Assembly (NCBI GenBank): GCA_904393845.1
Contig: CAJFNB010000070.1
Span: 1-6,690, forward strand
Reading direction: 5' to 3'
Length of the DNA stretch: 6,690 nt
Origin: Alloclostridium intestinigallinarum
GTDB lineage: Bacteria > Bacillota > Clostridia > Christensenellales > UBA3700
A program made the translations under genes and the position numbers. Under the pieces are notes generated by a model. That model was not told the origin of the DNA. It saw only the letters and a program-made list of their open reading frames with translations, and did no database searches. Below, one piece after another: positions 1 through 5,254 of the stretch. The number at the start of each line of letters is the position of its first letter. Positions within the stretch are counted from its first letter, which is position 1.

Positions 1-46
1 GATAATACGCTCTGAACTCGGTGAAATTGGAAACTTTGGTTTTCAT
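1..46 (-). CDS. N-terminus of an unidentified protein (partial, runs off the left edge)
   Basis: Only the first 15 codons are inside the window. They read MKTKVSNFTEFRAYY on the minus strand, starting at ATG 46-44. A good Shine-Dalgarno sequence (GGAGG, minus strand of 56-60) lies 9 nt upstream of the ATG, which makes the start convincing. The fragment is too short to assign a family. The gene is transcribed away from the tRNA, and the minus-strand terminator at 203-240 lies upstream of it, so it probably has its own promoter between that terminator and the ATG. Confidence 0.6.
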   Translation of the reverse strand, partial: MKTKVSNFTEFRAYY

Positions 47-172
47 AGAGTTTTACCTCCGAATTTTTATTTTGCCTTTCGGCAGGGGCGACAGGAGCAC
101 CGGGCGAGATATGCTCACGCTCACTCAAAAGAGGTAAATCGGAAGTCAACGACAAAGGACAAAATTATTGCA
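47..172 (-). promoter_or_regulatory. Leader and tentative promoter of the partial minus-strand gene
   Basis: Reading the minus strand, an extended -10 candidate (TGC then AATAAT, 172-164) would start transcription near 157. No good -35 is visible, so the promoter is weak evidence. The leader then runs about 110 nt and contains a short hairpin with a GAAA tetraloop (TGCC/GGCA, 73-84) just ahead of the Shine-Dalgarno at 56-60. It also contains GAGCGTGAGC- and GCCCGGTGC-like segments that might fold. I do not recognise a known riboswitch class here. Confidence 0.3.
57..168 (-). repeat. Diverged inverted leader-like block, copy 1 (partner at 271-340)
   Basis: Read on the minus strand this stretch contains, in order, ATAATTTT (168-161), CGTTGACTTCCG (151-140), GGCAAAA (76-70) and AAAAATTCGGAG (68-57). 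The same four words occur in the same order on the plus strand at 271-340. The sequence between the second and third words differs in length and content. Here the last word leads into a working Shine-Dalgarno and start codon. Confidence 0.55.
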
Positions 173-202
173 TACAGATAACGGATAAACTACCGTAAAC
201 GC

Positions 203-240
203 AAAAAAGCCGAGCAGGTCAAATTGACCTACCCGGCTTT
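203..240 (-). terminator. Intrinsic terminator, strongest on the minus strand
   Basis: An outer stem AAAGCCG/CGGCTTT encloses an inner perfect stem AGGTC/GACCT. On the minus strand the stem runs straight into six T residues (208-203). On the plus strand the tail is only TTTCC, so minus-strand use is favoured. No gene between it and the tRNA terminator at 362-411 explains it. It may be a back-up for tRNA read-through or the end of a small RNA. Confidence 0.65.
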
Positions 241-270
241 CCGTGTATAGAGCTATTCTATTTTTCAGCG

Positions 271-340
271 ATAATTTTACCCGTTGACTTCCGCGAGAAC
301 TGTGCTACGATAGCCACAACGAAGGGCAAAAAATTCGGAG
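271..340 (+). repeat. Diverged inverted leader-like block, copy 2 (partner at 57-168)
   Basis: On the plus strand the block reads ATAATTTT (271-278), CGTTGACTTCCG (282-293), GGCAAA (325-330) and AAAAATTCGGAG (329-340), matching the minus-strand leader of the gene at 1-46. TTGACT (284-289) and TACGAT (306-311), 16 bp apart, could act as a weak promoter. The GGAG at 337-340 is not followed by a start codon or an open frame, so this copy looks orphaned. It may be a decayed duplicate or a shared regulatory element. Confidence 0.5.
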
Positions 341-361
341 AGTTATTCCTTCAGCGGCAAC

Positions 362-411
362 AAAAAAACTACCCGAACCCACTGTTCTGTAATAGTGGTG
401 TTCGGATAGTT
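362..411 (-). terminator. Intrinsic terminator of the tRNA-Val transcript
   Basis: On the minus strand a long hairpin (arms 367-383 and about 394-411: AACTA-CCGAAC-CCACT against AGTGG-GTTCGG-TAGTT, with small mismatches) is followed by a run of seven T residues (368-362). It begins 7 nt after the encoded CCA end of the tRNA, so it ends a single-gene tRNA transcript. Confidence 0.85.
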
Positions 412-417
412 CCCGTT

Positions 418-494
<77 letters not shown>

Positions 495-507
495 GGACAG
501 CTTTAAT

Positions 508-537
508 AATGTAACACATCAAGGCAAGGCGTGTCAA
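508..537 (-). promoter_or_regulatory. Promoter of tRNA-Val
   Basis: On the minus strand a consensus -35 TTGACA (537-532) is followed after 18 bp by -10 TACATT (513-508). This puts the transcription start near 501, a few bases before the tRNA 5' end at 494. Position and the perfect -35 make it the obvious tRNA promoter. Confidence 0.75.
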
Positions 538-641
538 GCCAAACAACGCAATTTGCGCATTTTATGTTAAACGGCGGCAAAATGAAAATTGCCGTTGACA
601 AAACGGGCGCGGACAGACAGCGTAAAACCGCCTTTATTTTA
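538..641. other. Intergenic region between the divergent tRNA and mntP promoters
   Basis: No open frame with a start and ribosome site is visible. It holds one small inverted repeat, CGGCAA/TTGCCG (575-580 and 589-594, 8-nt spacer). It also holds a second TTGACA (595-600) without a matching -10. Confidence 0.5.
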
Positions 642-670
642 TTGACAACTTCACCCGCCTTTGCTAAAAT
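642..670 (+). promoter_or_regulatory. Promoter of the riboswitch-mntP transcript
   Basis: A perfect -35 TTGACA (642-647), a 17-bp spacer and -10 TAAAAT (665-670). Transcription should start about 676-677, exactly where the first paired strand of the manganese riboswitch begins. The element rules out translation starts upstream of it. Confidence 0.88.
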
Positions 671-768
671 AGGCTCGTGAGGGAGTAGTCGGCGAAGACT
701 CTTCGTTATAAGTCAACATACTTATCTCTGCGGATATGGCTTATATTAAATGACCAGACTCACACATT
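671..768 (+). promoter_or_regulatory. yybP-ykoY manganese riboswitch
   Basis: The hallmark words of the family are present in order: GGGAGTAG (681-688), a GC-closed hairpin CGAAG/CTTCG (693-705), the conserved GTCAACATAC loop (712-721), a second hairpin region with TGGC (737-740), and GACCAGACTCAC (752-763). P1 can form between GTGAG (677-681) and CTCAC (759-763). Known members bind Mn2+ between the two conserved loops and usually switch on manganese exporters when the metal is high. Here the element sits between a strong promoter and a terminator upstream of mntP, as expected. The exact ends are approximate. Confidence 0.9.
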
Positions 769-825
769 GCTGCTTTTATCCGGCAGGTTCGGATAGGGGT
801 ATGTCCGTGTGTGGGTATTTTTATT

Positions 826-849
826 CGGGCGCGGGCGGCGCCCGTTTTT
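826..849 (+). terminator. Riboswitch-controlled terminator in the mntP leader
   Basis: A perfect 7-bp stem CGGGCGC/GCGCCCG (826-832, 838-844) with a GGGCG loop runs into five T residues (845-849), 32 nt before the mntP start codon. It is the probable expression platform. Upstream, TGTGTGGG (808-815) can pair with CTCACACA (759-766), which includes the 3' strand of P1. A 6-bp hairpin TATCCG/CGGATA (777-795) lies between. Metal binding would stabilise P1 and alter this pairing. How that blocks the terminator cannot be settled by eye. Confidence 0.85.
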
Positions 850-881
850 GTTCGGCGGGCAGAAAAAATCGGGGTGGTTTT

Positions 882-1529
882 ATGGAACTTTGGGAAATAG
901 CCTTAACGGGGCTGAGCCTGGCTATGGACGCGTTTGCCGTGTCCATGTGCAAGGGCGTGGAGATGAAGAAATTCATCTTAAAGTACACTGTTTTGATTGC
1001 GGGCAGCTTTGCGCTGTTCCAGATGCTCATGCCGCTCATCGGCTGGGGAGTGGTGACGCTCCTGCGCGGCGCTATAGAGGGCGGCACTGCCGGCGGCGTG
1101 GAGATAATCAGGCAGGCGGACCATTGGATAGCCTTCGCCTTACTGGCGTTTCTGGGCGTAAAAATGATAGTCGACGCGGTAAAACCGTGGTTCAAAAAGC
1201 GCCGTGCGGTAAAGCGCGGGGAAGAGTATGCAGAGGAAGCTCCCGACCCCGACCGGCCCGTTAAACTCGGTGTGAAAACTCTGCTTGTAATGTCCGTCGC
1301 CACCAGTATAGACGCCCTGGCGGTAGGCGTTACCTTCGGACTTTTGGAGAGCATAAACATATGGGTGTCAATCGGCATAATCGGCGCGATAACGCTCGTT
1401 TTGTGCTTTATAGGCGTGATAATCGGCATTAAAGTGGGCGCGAAATTCCGGCACAAGGCGGAGTTTTTAGGCGGTCTGGTGCTTATCGCGCTCGGACTTA
1501 AAATACTTATAGAACATTTGATAGCTTAA
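882..1529 (+). CDS. mntP: Manganese efflux pump MntP (DUF204 family)
   Basis: A 215-residue integral membrane protein that exports Mn2+ from the cytoplasm. The two internal repeats each carry the family signature: SLAMDAFAVSMCKG with Asp16, and VATSIDALAVGVTFG with Asp144. They correspond to the essential Asp residues of E. coli MntP. PLIGWG (51-56), HWIAF (81-85) and AEFLGGLVLIALG (193-205) are also typical. About six membrane segments are apparent. It is longer than the usual 180-190 residues because of an extra loop near 62-78 and a charged cytoplasmic loop at about 102-128. ATG 882 is chosen because the protein aligns from its first residues and an upstream frame extension would run back through the terminator and riboswitch. 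The Shine-Dalgarno is modest (GGGGTGG, 871-877). Regulation is by the manganese riboswitch upstream. Confidence 0.93.
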   Translation: MELWEIALTGLSLAMDAFAVSMCKGVEMKKFILKYTVLIAGSFALFQMLMPLIGWGVVTLLRGAIEGGTAGGVEIIRQADHWIAFALLAFLGVKMIVDAVKPWFKKRRAVKRGEEYAEEAPDPDRPVKLGVKTLLVMSVATSIDALAVGVTFGLLESINIWVSIGIIGAITLVLCFIGVIIGIKVGAKFRHKAEFLGGLVLIALGLKILIEHLIA

Positions 1530-1532
1530 AGA

Positions 1533-1561
1533 TTGCCTTTTGTGAAAAGTTTTTGTATAAT
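1533..1561 (+). promoter_or_regulatory. Promoter of the first fucosidase gene
   Basis: -35 TTGCCT (1533-1538), a 17-bp spacer and a perfect -10 TATAAT (1556-1561). The -35 starts only 4 nt after the mntP stop codon. The start point near 1568 falls in a perfect 10-bp palindrome TATACGTATA (1561-1570), a possible operator. The leader is only about 27 nt, with a GAGGG ribosome site at 1586-1590. Confidence 0.78.
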
Positions 1562-1594
1562 ATACGTATAAAACAATAATAAAGTGAGGGAGCT

Positions 1595-3181
1595 ATGAAA
1601 AAGTTTATCACACTCTGCGTTGCGGCAGCGGTGCTCGTCGCCGTGGTCTGCGGCGTGCTGGCAGGCTGCGATCCCAACGGATTCGCAAGCGGTTTCGGAA
1701 CGGATAACAACGGCTATGCCAAAAACGACGAGGAAGTACAGCGTCTTATATCCGTCGTTCCCAACGAACGCCAGCTGGAATTTCTGGAAATGGAGTATTA
1801 TAACTTCATCCACTTCGGTATGAACACCTTTACGCGCAAGCAGTGGGGCACGGGAGAAGAAGATCCCGCCACGTTCAATCCCACCGCTCTCGACACCGAC
1901 CAGTGGTGCGAGATAATAAAAAATTCCGGTTCGACGGGCGTTATCATAACCGCAAAGCACCACGACGGATTCTGCCTGTGGCAGACTTCCACCACCGAAC
2001 ACAGCGTCAAGAACAGCCCCTGGATGAACGGTCAGGGCGACGTTGTGAAAATGCTTTCGGAAAGCTGCGAAAAGTACGGTCTGAAAATGGGCATCTACCT
2101 TTCGCCCTGGGATATGAACGCGGAAAGCTACGGCGATACGGAAGCCTATAACAAATTTTACATGGATCAGCTCAGGGAGCTTTTAGGCGGCGAATACGGA
2201 CCCGACTTTGACGGCGACGGCAAGGGCGAGATATTCTGCGTGTGGATGGACGGCGCGCTCGGCGAAGACGTACCGGCGGATTTCGAATATAAAATGGACG
2301 AATGGGAAGACCTTATCTGGACGTTGCAGCCTGACTGCGTTTCCACCAATCTGGGCAGCGACGTGCGCTGGATAGGCAACGAAGCGGGCAACACGCGCGA
2401 GAGCGAATGGAGCGTGGTGAGCCAGGGCAATGCGTCCAACCAGGAACAGCAGAGCAGTGAAGAAGACGCCGACAGGTTGCAGGAAGTCGATCCTTCCGCG
2501 GAAGACATCGGCAGCCGCGAATTGCTCGCCAAGTACCGCGACCTTGTGTTTTATCCCGCAGAAGCGGATATGGTCATAAACAATCCCAACGGCACGTGGT
2601 TCTGGAACGGAAGCGACCTTGTAAAGCCGGGCAGCACTCTGCTGGAAAGATACGTTTCCACGGTGGGCGGCAACGCGAGCCTTCTGCTCAATCTCGCGCC
2701 CAACGACCAGGGTCTGATTCCCGAAGCCACGAAAAACTCCCTTGAAGACTTCAAGGCGCTTCTCGACGCGACGACCGCAAAGCCTGCGAAAGTCAGCTCG
2801 ATAAAAATAGGCGACAGCAAGAGTACCGAGGAAAAGAAAGGGCTGAAAAACCTGCTCAATACCGGCCGCGACGGATATACCTTCGGGGAGGACGAGTATA
2901 TCATTGATATAGAACTTGCAAGTCCCATCGTTCCCGGCAGGCTTGATATAAGGGAAGATCTGCGCTCGTCCCAGCGTGTGGAAAAATTCGAGGTCTGGTG
3001 CAAGGACTCCGGCGGCGACTGGGTTCAGCTTGCCGACGAAACGGTCATAGGCAACCGCAATATCATGCTGTTTGAAAGCAGTAAGGAGTTCACCGTGCCC
3101 GAAACAAGCCTTATAAGGATAGTGATAAAGCAGTCGCGCTGGGTGCCCGTGCTCAGGAGCATACAGCTTTACGCGGCGTAA
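1595..3181 (+). CDS. GH29 alpha-L-fucosidase, lipoprotein (copy 1, diverged active-site loop)
   Basis: A 528-residue secreted glycosidase predicted to cleave terminal alpha-L-fucose from glycans at the cell surface. Residues 1-25 are a lipoprotein signal peptide with lipobox LAGC and Cys25 as the lipidated residue. A short linker leads to the catalytic barrel (about 52-390), with FIHFGMN (71-77), KHHDGFCLW (121-129) and YLSPWD (168-173). The nucleophile is predicted to be Asp219 in VWMDGA. Glu263 in GNEAG, 44 residues on, is the likely acid/base by GH29-B spacing. A beta-sandwich domain follows (about 397-528) with the family motif DIREDLRSSQRVEKFEVW. Oddities are a DFDGDGKGE insertion (204-212) before the nucleophile strand, and replacement of the GH29-B segment SIRxGWFYH by VINNPNGTWFWNGS (327-340). 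Start and GAGGG ribosome site are clear. Family is certain; linkage specificity is inferred only as GH29-B-like (alpha-1,3/4). It may retain weak or altered activity. Confidence 0.92.
   Translation: MKKFITLCVAAAVLVAVVCGVLAGCDPNGFASGFGTDNNGYAKNDEEVQRLISVVPNERQLEFLEMEYYNFIHFGMNTFTRKQWGTGEEDPATFNPTALDTDQWCEIIKNSGSTGVIITAKHHDGFCLWQTSTTEHSVKNSPWMNGQGDVVKMLSESCEKYGLKMGIYLSPWDMNAESYGDTEAYNKFYMDQLRELLGGEYGPDFDGDGKGEIFCVWMDGALGEDVPADFEYKMDEWEDLIWTLQPDCVSTNLGSDVRWIGNEAGNTRESEWSVVSQGNASNQEQQSSEEDADRLQEVDPSAEDIGSRELLAKYRDLVFYPAEADMVINNPNGTWFWNGSDLVKPGSTLLERYVSTVGGNASLLLNLAPNDQGLIPEATKNSLEDFKALLDATTAKPAKVSSIKIGDSKSTEEKKGLKNLLNTGRDGYTFGEDEYIIDIELASPIVPGRLDIREDLRSSQRVEKFEVWCKDSGGDWVQLADETVIGNRNIMLFESSKEFTVPETSLIRIVIKQSRWVPVLRSIQLYAA
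1958..2258 (+). repeat. Near-identical tract shared with the second fucosidase (copy A)
   Basis: This 301-nt tract aligns without gaps to 3860-4160 with 8 mismatches by my count (about 97% identity). It includes a perfect 90-nt run (2096-2185) and a perfect 72-nt run (2187-2258). Silent positions are also conserved. The roughly 150 nt just upstream in the two genes agree at only about 74%. The sharp change suggests gene conversion between the tandem copies. Confidence 0.85.
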
Positions 3182-3194
3182 ACGGAAATGCAAG

Positions 3195-3221
3195 ACGGCG
3201 GACAGGTATCCGCCGTTTTTT
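3195..3221 (+). terminator. Intrinsic terminator of the first fucosidase gene
   Basis: A perfect 8-bp stem ACGGCGGA/TCCGCCGT (3195-3202, 3209-3216) with a 6-nt loop is followed by a run of six T residues (3216-3221), 13 nt after the stop codon. It separates the two fucosidase transcripts. Confidence 0.92.
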
Positions 3222-3269
3222 GCAGGACGGAACGACGGGTAAAGCGCGCCGCGTTTTTTGCAATCCGCT

Positions 3270-3281
3270 TTATGCGCATAA
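3270..3281. promoter_or_regulatory. 12-bp perfect palindrome upstream of the second fucosidase promoter
   Basis: TTATGCGCATAA is its own reverse complement and ends 20 bp before the -35 element at 3302. Position and symmetry fit the binding site of a dimeric regulator. No regulator gene is in view and the sequence differs from the palindrome at the first fucosidase promoter. Confidence 0.35.
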
Positions 3282-3301
3282 CGCGAATTTAATAATTCCC
3301 G

Positions 3302-3330
3302 TTGCAAATTGCGCGCGCGTGGTATATAAT
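3302..3330 (+). promoter_or_regulatory. Promoter of the second fucosidase gene
   Basis: -35 TTGCAA (3302-3307), a 17-bp spacer and a perfect -10 TATAAT (3325-3330), giving a start near 3337. It shows that the second gene is transcribed on its own, and it excludes the longer reading-frame start at 3302. Confidence 0.82.
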
Positions 3331-3336
3331 TATCGG

Positions 3337-3451
3337 TGGTAAGACTTGGCCGGCAGCCAAGCGCAAAAAAATCTGCGGCGCCTGTCCCGCAAGACATTTA
3401 ACGTATAAAAACCGTCGCCCGTGCGCAGTCCGGGCGAAACAGGAGAGAAAT
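3337..3451 (+). promoter_or_regulatory. Structured 115-nt leader of the second fucosidase gene
   Basis: Three local hairpins can be read: CTTGGC/GCCAAG with a 5-nt loop (3345-3361), TGCGG/CCGCA (3374-3391), and TCGCCCG/CGGGCGA with a 9-nt loop (3415-3437). The last ends 3 nt before the Shine-Dalgarno at 3441. There is no T run, so control of translation or RNA stability is more likely than termination. I do not recognise a known riboswitch. The first fucosidase gene lacks such a leader. Confidence 0.45.
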
Positions 3452-5074
3452 ATGAGAAAGAAAGCAGGAATAATTCTCGCGGTTGCGCTTGTAATCTGCG
3501 TGATTGCGGCAACGCTTTCCGCTTGCACGAAGTACGATTACTACGAGCGGCCGGAAGAGCACGACTACGTCGCCGGACATGAATTCGACGAAGGGTGCGG
3601 CAACACCAACAACGGCTACGACAAGGAAAGCAAGGAGGTGGACAGGCTTATCTCCGTCGTGCCCAACGAACGCCAGCTGAACTATCTGGAACTTGAGTAT
3701 TACAACTTCATCCACTTCGGAATGAACACTTTTACGGGCAGCGAATGGGGCACGGGCGATGAAGATCCGGACGAATTCAATCCCGAAGAAATAGATACCG
3801 ACCAGTGGTGCGAGGCGTTGAAGGCGTCGGGAAGCAAGGGCGTCATCATAACCGCAAAACACCACGACGGATTCTGCCTGTGGCAGACTTCCACCACCGA
3901 ACACAGCGTTAAGAACAGCCCCTGGATGAACGGTCGGGGCGACGTTGTGAAAATGCTTTCGGAAAGCTGCGAAAAGTACGGACTGCAGATGGGTATTTAC
4001 CTTTCGCCCTGGGATATGAACGCGGAAAGCTACGGCGATACGGAAGCCTATAACAAATTTTACATGGATCAGCTCAGGGAGCTTTTAAGCGGCGAATACG
4101 GACCCGACTTTGACGGCGACGGCAAGGGCGAGATATTCTGCGTGTGGATGGACGGCGCGCGCGGCGAGGAAGTGCCCGAAGACTTCGAGTACTGGATGGA
4201 CGAATGGGAAGCCCTTATCTGGGAACTTCAGCCCGACTGCGTGGCGGCGAATATGGGCAGCGACGTGCGCTGGGTAGGCAACGAAGCGGGCATTGCGCGC
4301 GAGAGCGAATGGAGCGTGGTCAGCGAAGGCGACGCCGCGAACCAACAGCAGCAGACGAGCGAAGAGGACGCCGAACGTCTGCAATCGGTATCTTCGGAAG
4401 CGGAGGACAAGGGCAGCCGCGAACTTCTCGCAAAATACCGCGACCTGGTGTTTTATCCCGCGGAAACGGACGTGAGCATACGCAAGGGCTGGTTCTACCA
4501 TTGGAACCAGTCGCCCAAATCGCTCGACCATCTCATGCAGATATATTTCACGTCCGTGGGCGGCAACAGCAGTCTGCTTCTCAACGTCACGCCGGATAAG
4601 GACGGACTTATTCCGAACAAGGACGTAAAGCGGCTGAAAGAGCTGGGCGACGCCGTGGCGGAAACCATGGCGGTAGAAGCGCAGGTGGAAAGCATATCCG
4701 TCGGATACGCGGTAAACGGAGCGGAAACCATGGTGGAAAAGGACGCGCTCGACAACCTTTTGAACGACGGGCGCGACGGCTATACGTTTGAAGACGAAGA
4801 ATATATCCTCGATTTTAATCTGGGCGAGCCGATACGCGTGGGCAGAATCGACCTGAGGGAAGATTTGCGTTCGTCCCAGCGCGTGGAGTTGTTCGAAGTG
4901 TGGGTAAAGGACGGCGGCGGCAATTGGGTGCTGATAGGCGACAGCACGGTTATCGGCAACCGCCGCACGCTTTTGTTCGAAGACTGTCCCGTGACAAGTC
5001 AGGTGAGAATAGTTATCAGACAGTCGCGCAGCGTGCCCGTATTGCGCAGCGTGGAGATATTCGCGGCGCAGTAA
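3452..5074 (+). CDS. GH29-B type alpha-L-fucosidase, lipoprotein (copy 2, canonical loop)
   Basis: A 540-residue surface fucosidase, paralogous to the upstream gene over nearly its whole length. The signal peptide ends in lipobox LSAC with Cys25. The barrel carries FIHFGMN (86-92), KHHDGFCLW (136-144), YLSPWD (183-188), the predicted nucleophile Asp234 in VWMDGA and the predicted acid/base Glu278 in GNEAG. FYPAETDVSIRKGWFYH (334-350) matches the characteristic GH29-B segment, so activity on alpha-1,3/1,4-fucosylated glycans is a reasonable inference. The C-terminal beta-sandwich (about 410-540) has DLREDLRSSQRVELFEVW. It shares the DFDGDGKGE insertion (219-227) with copy 1. The N-terminal linker is about 10 residues longer. 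ATG 3452 is chosen because it gives a complete signal peptide and follows AGGAGA (3441-3446) by 5 nt; the frame extends upstream only through the promoter and leader. It has its own promoter and terminator. Confidence 0.94.
   Translation: MRKKAGIILAVALVICVIAATLSACTKYDYYERPEEHDYVAGHEFDEGCGNTNNGYDKESKEVDRLISVVPNERQLNYLELEYYNFIHFGMNTFTGSEWGTGDEDPDEFNPEEIDTDQWCEALKASGSKGVIITAKHHDGFCLWQTSTTEHSVKNSPWMNGRGDVVKMLSESCEKYGLQMGIYLSPWDMNAESYGDTEAYNKFYMDQLRELLSGEYGPDFDGDGKGEIFCVWMDGARGEEVPEDFEYWMDEWEALIWELQPDCVAANMGSDVRWVGNEAGIARESEWSVVSEGDAANQQQQTSEEDAERLQSVSSEAEDKGSRELLAKYRDLVFYPAETDVSIRKGWFYHWNQSPKSLDHLMQIYFTSVGGNSSLLLNVTPDKDGLIPNKDVKRLKELGDAVAETMAVEAQVESISVGYAVNGAETMVEKDALDNLLNDGRDGYTFEDEEYILDFNLGEPIRVGRIDLREDLRSSQRVELFEVWVKDGGGNWVLIGDSTVIGNRRTLLFEDCPVTSQVRIVIRQSRSVPVLRSVEIFAAQ
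3860..4160 (+). repeat. Near-identical tract shared with the first fucosidase (copy B)
   Basis: Partner of 1958-2258, in direct orientation at an offset of 1902 nt. It covers the segment from KHHDG to the nucleophile motif WMDGA. Direct repeats this long could also support deletion of one gene by recombination. Confidence 0.85.
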
Positions 5075-5101
5075 ATGCGCCAAAGGGCAAAGCAAGCAAA
5101 G

Positions 5102-5132
5102 TGCGGACGGGTCAAACCGCCCGCATTTTTTT
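5102..5132 (+). terminator. Intrinsic terminator of the second fucosidase gene
   Basis: Stem TGCGGACGG/CCGCCCGCA (5102-5110, 5117-5125) with one A.C mismatch and a 6-nt loop, followed by seven T residues (5126-5132). It starts 27 nt after the stop codon. Confidence 0.92.
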
Positions 5133-5162
5133 GACTTCGGCGGCAAAACGTGTCCATTATCC

Positions 5163-5191
5163 TTGACCGGGCAATAACGGCGGAGTAAAAT
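5163..5191 (+). promoter_or_regulatory. Promoter of the ZIP transporter gene
   Basis: -35 TTGACC (5163-5168), a 17-bp spacer and -10 TAAAAT (5186-5191), with a start near 5198. AGGAGG (5201-5206) lies almost at the 5' end of this transcript and is too far from any in-frame start to serve it. No metal riboswitch is visible in the roughly 57-nt leader. Confidence 0.8.
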
Positions 5192-5254
5192 ATAAGTGAC
5201 AGGAGGCTTTGCCGTCAGGGGTGGCGGCAATGTTTGGTAATGACAGGAACAGGT

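Noticed and set aside
284..311. Plus-strand promoter TTGACT-16 bp-TACGAT
   Set aside because: Weak -10 and no gene downstream; the TTGACT is part of the inverted block shared with 140-151, where no matching -10 follows. Mentioned under the repeat only.
750..881. 44-residue N-terminal extension of MntP
   Set aside because: It would be encoded by the riboswitch 3' end and the terminator hairpin, and it adds Cys/Gly-rich sequence not found in the family.
2183..3397. 404-codon open frame on the minus strand opposite the first fucosidase
   Set aside because: It runs antisense through conserved GH29 codons, resembles no known protein, and recurs opposite the paralog (4085-5230) with the same ending, as expected for a shadow of codon bias.
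3302..3451. 50-residue N-terminal extension of the second fucosidase
   Set aside because: Its first codon lies within the -35 element, and the lipoprotein signal peptide begins at 3452 behind a good ribosome site.
4085..5230. 381-codon open frame on the minus strand opposite the second fucosidase
   Set aside because: Shadow of the real gene. It would also cross the terminator at 5102-5132 and the promoter at 5163-5191.
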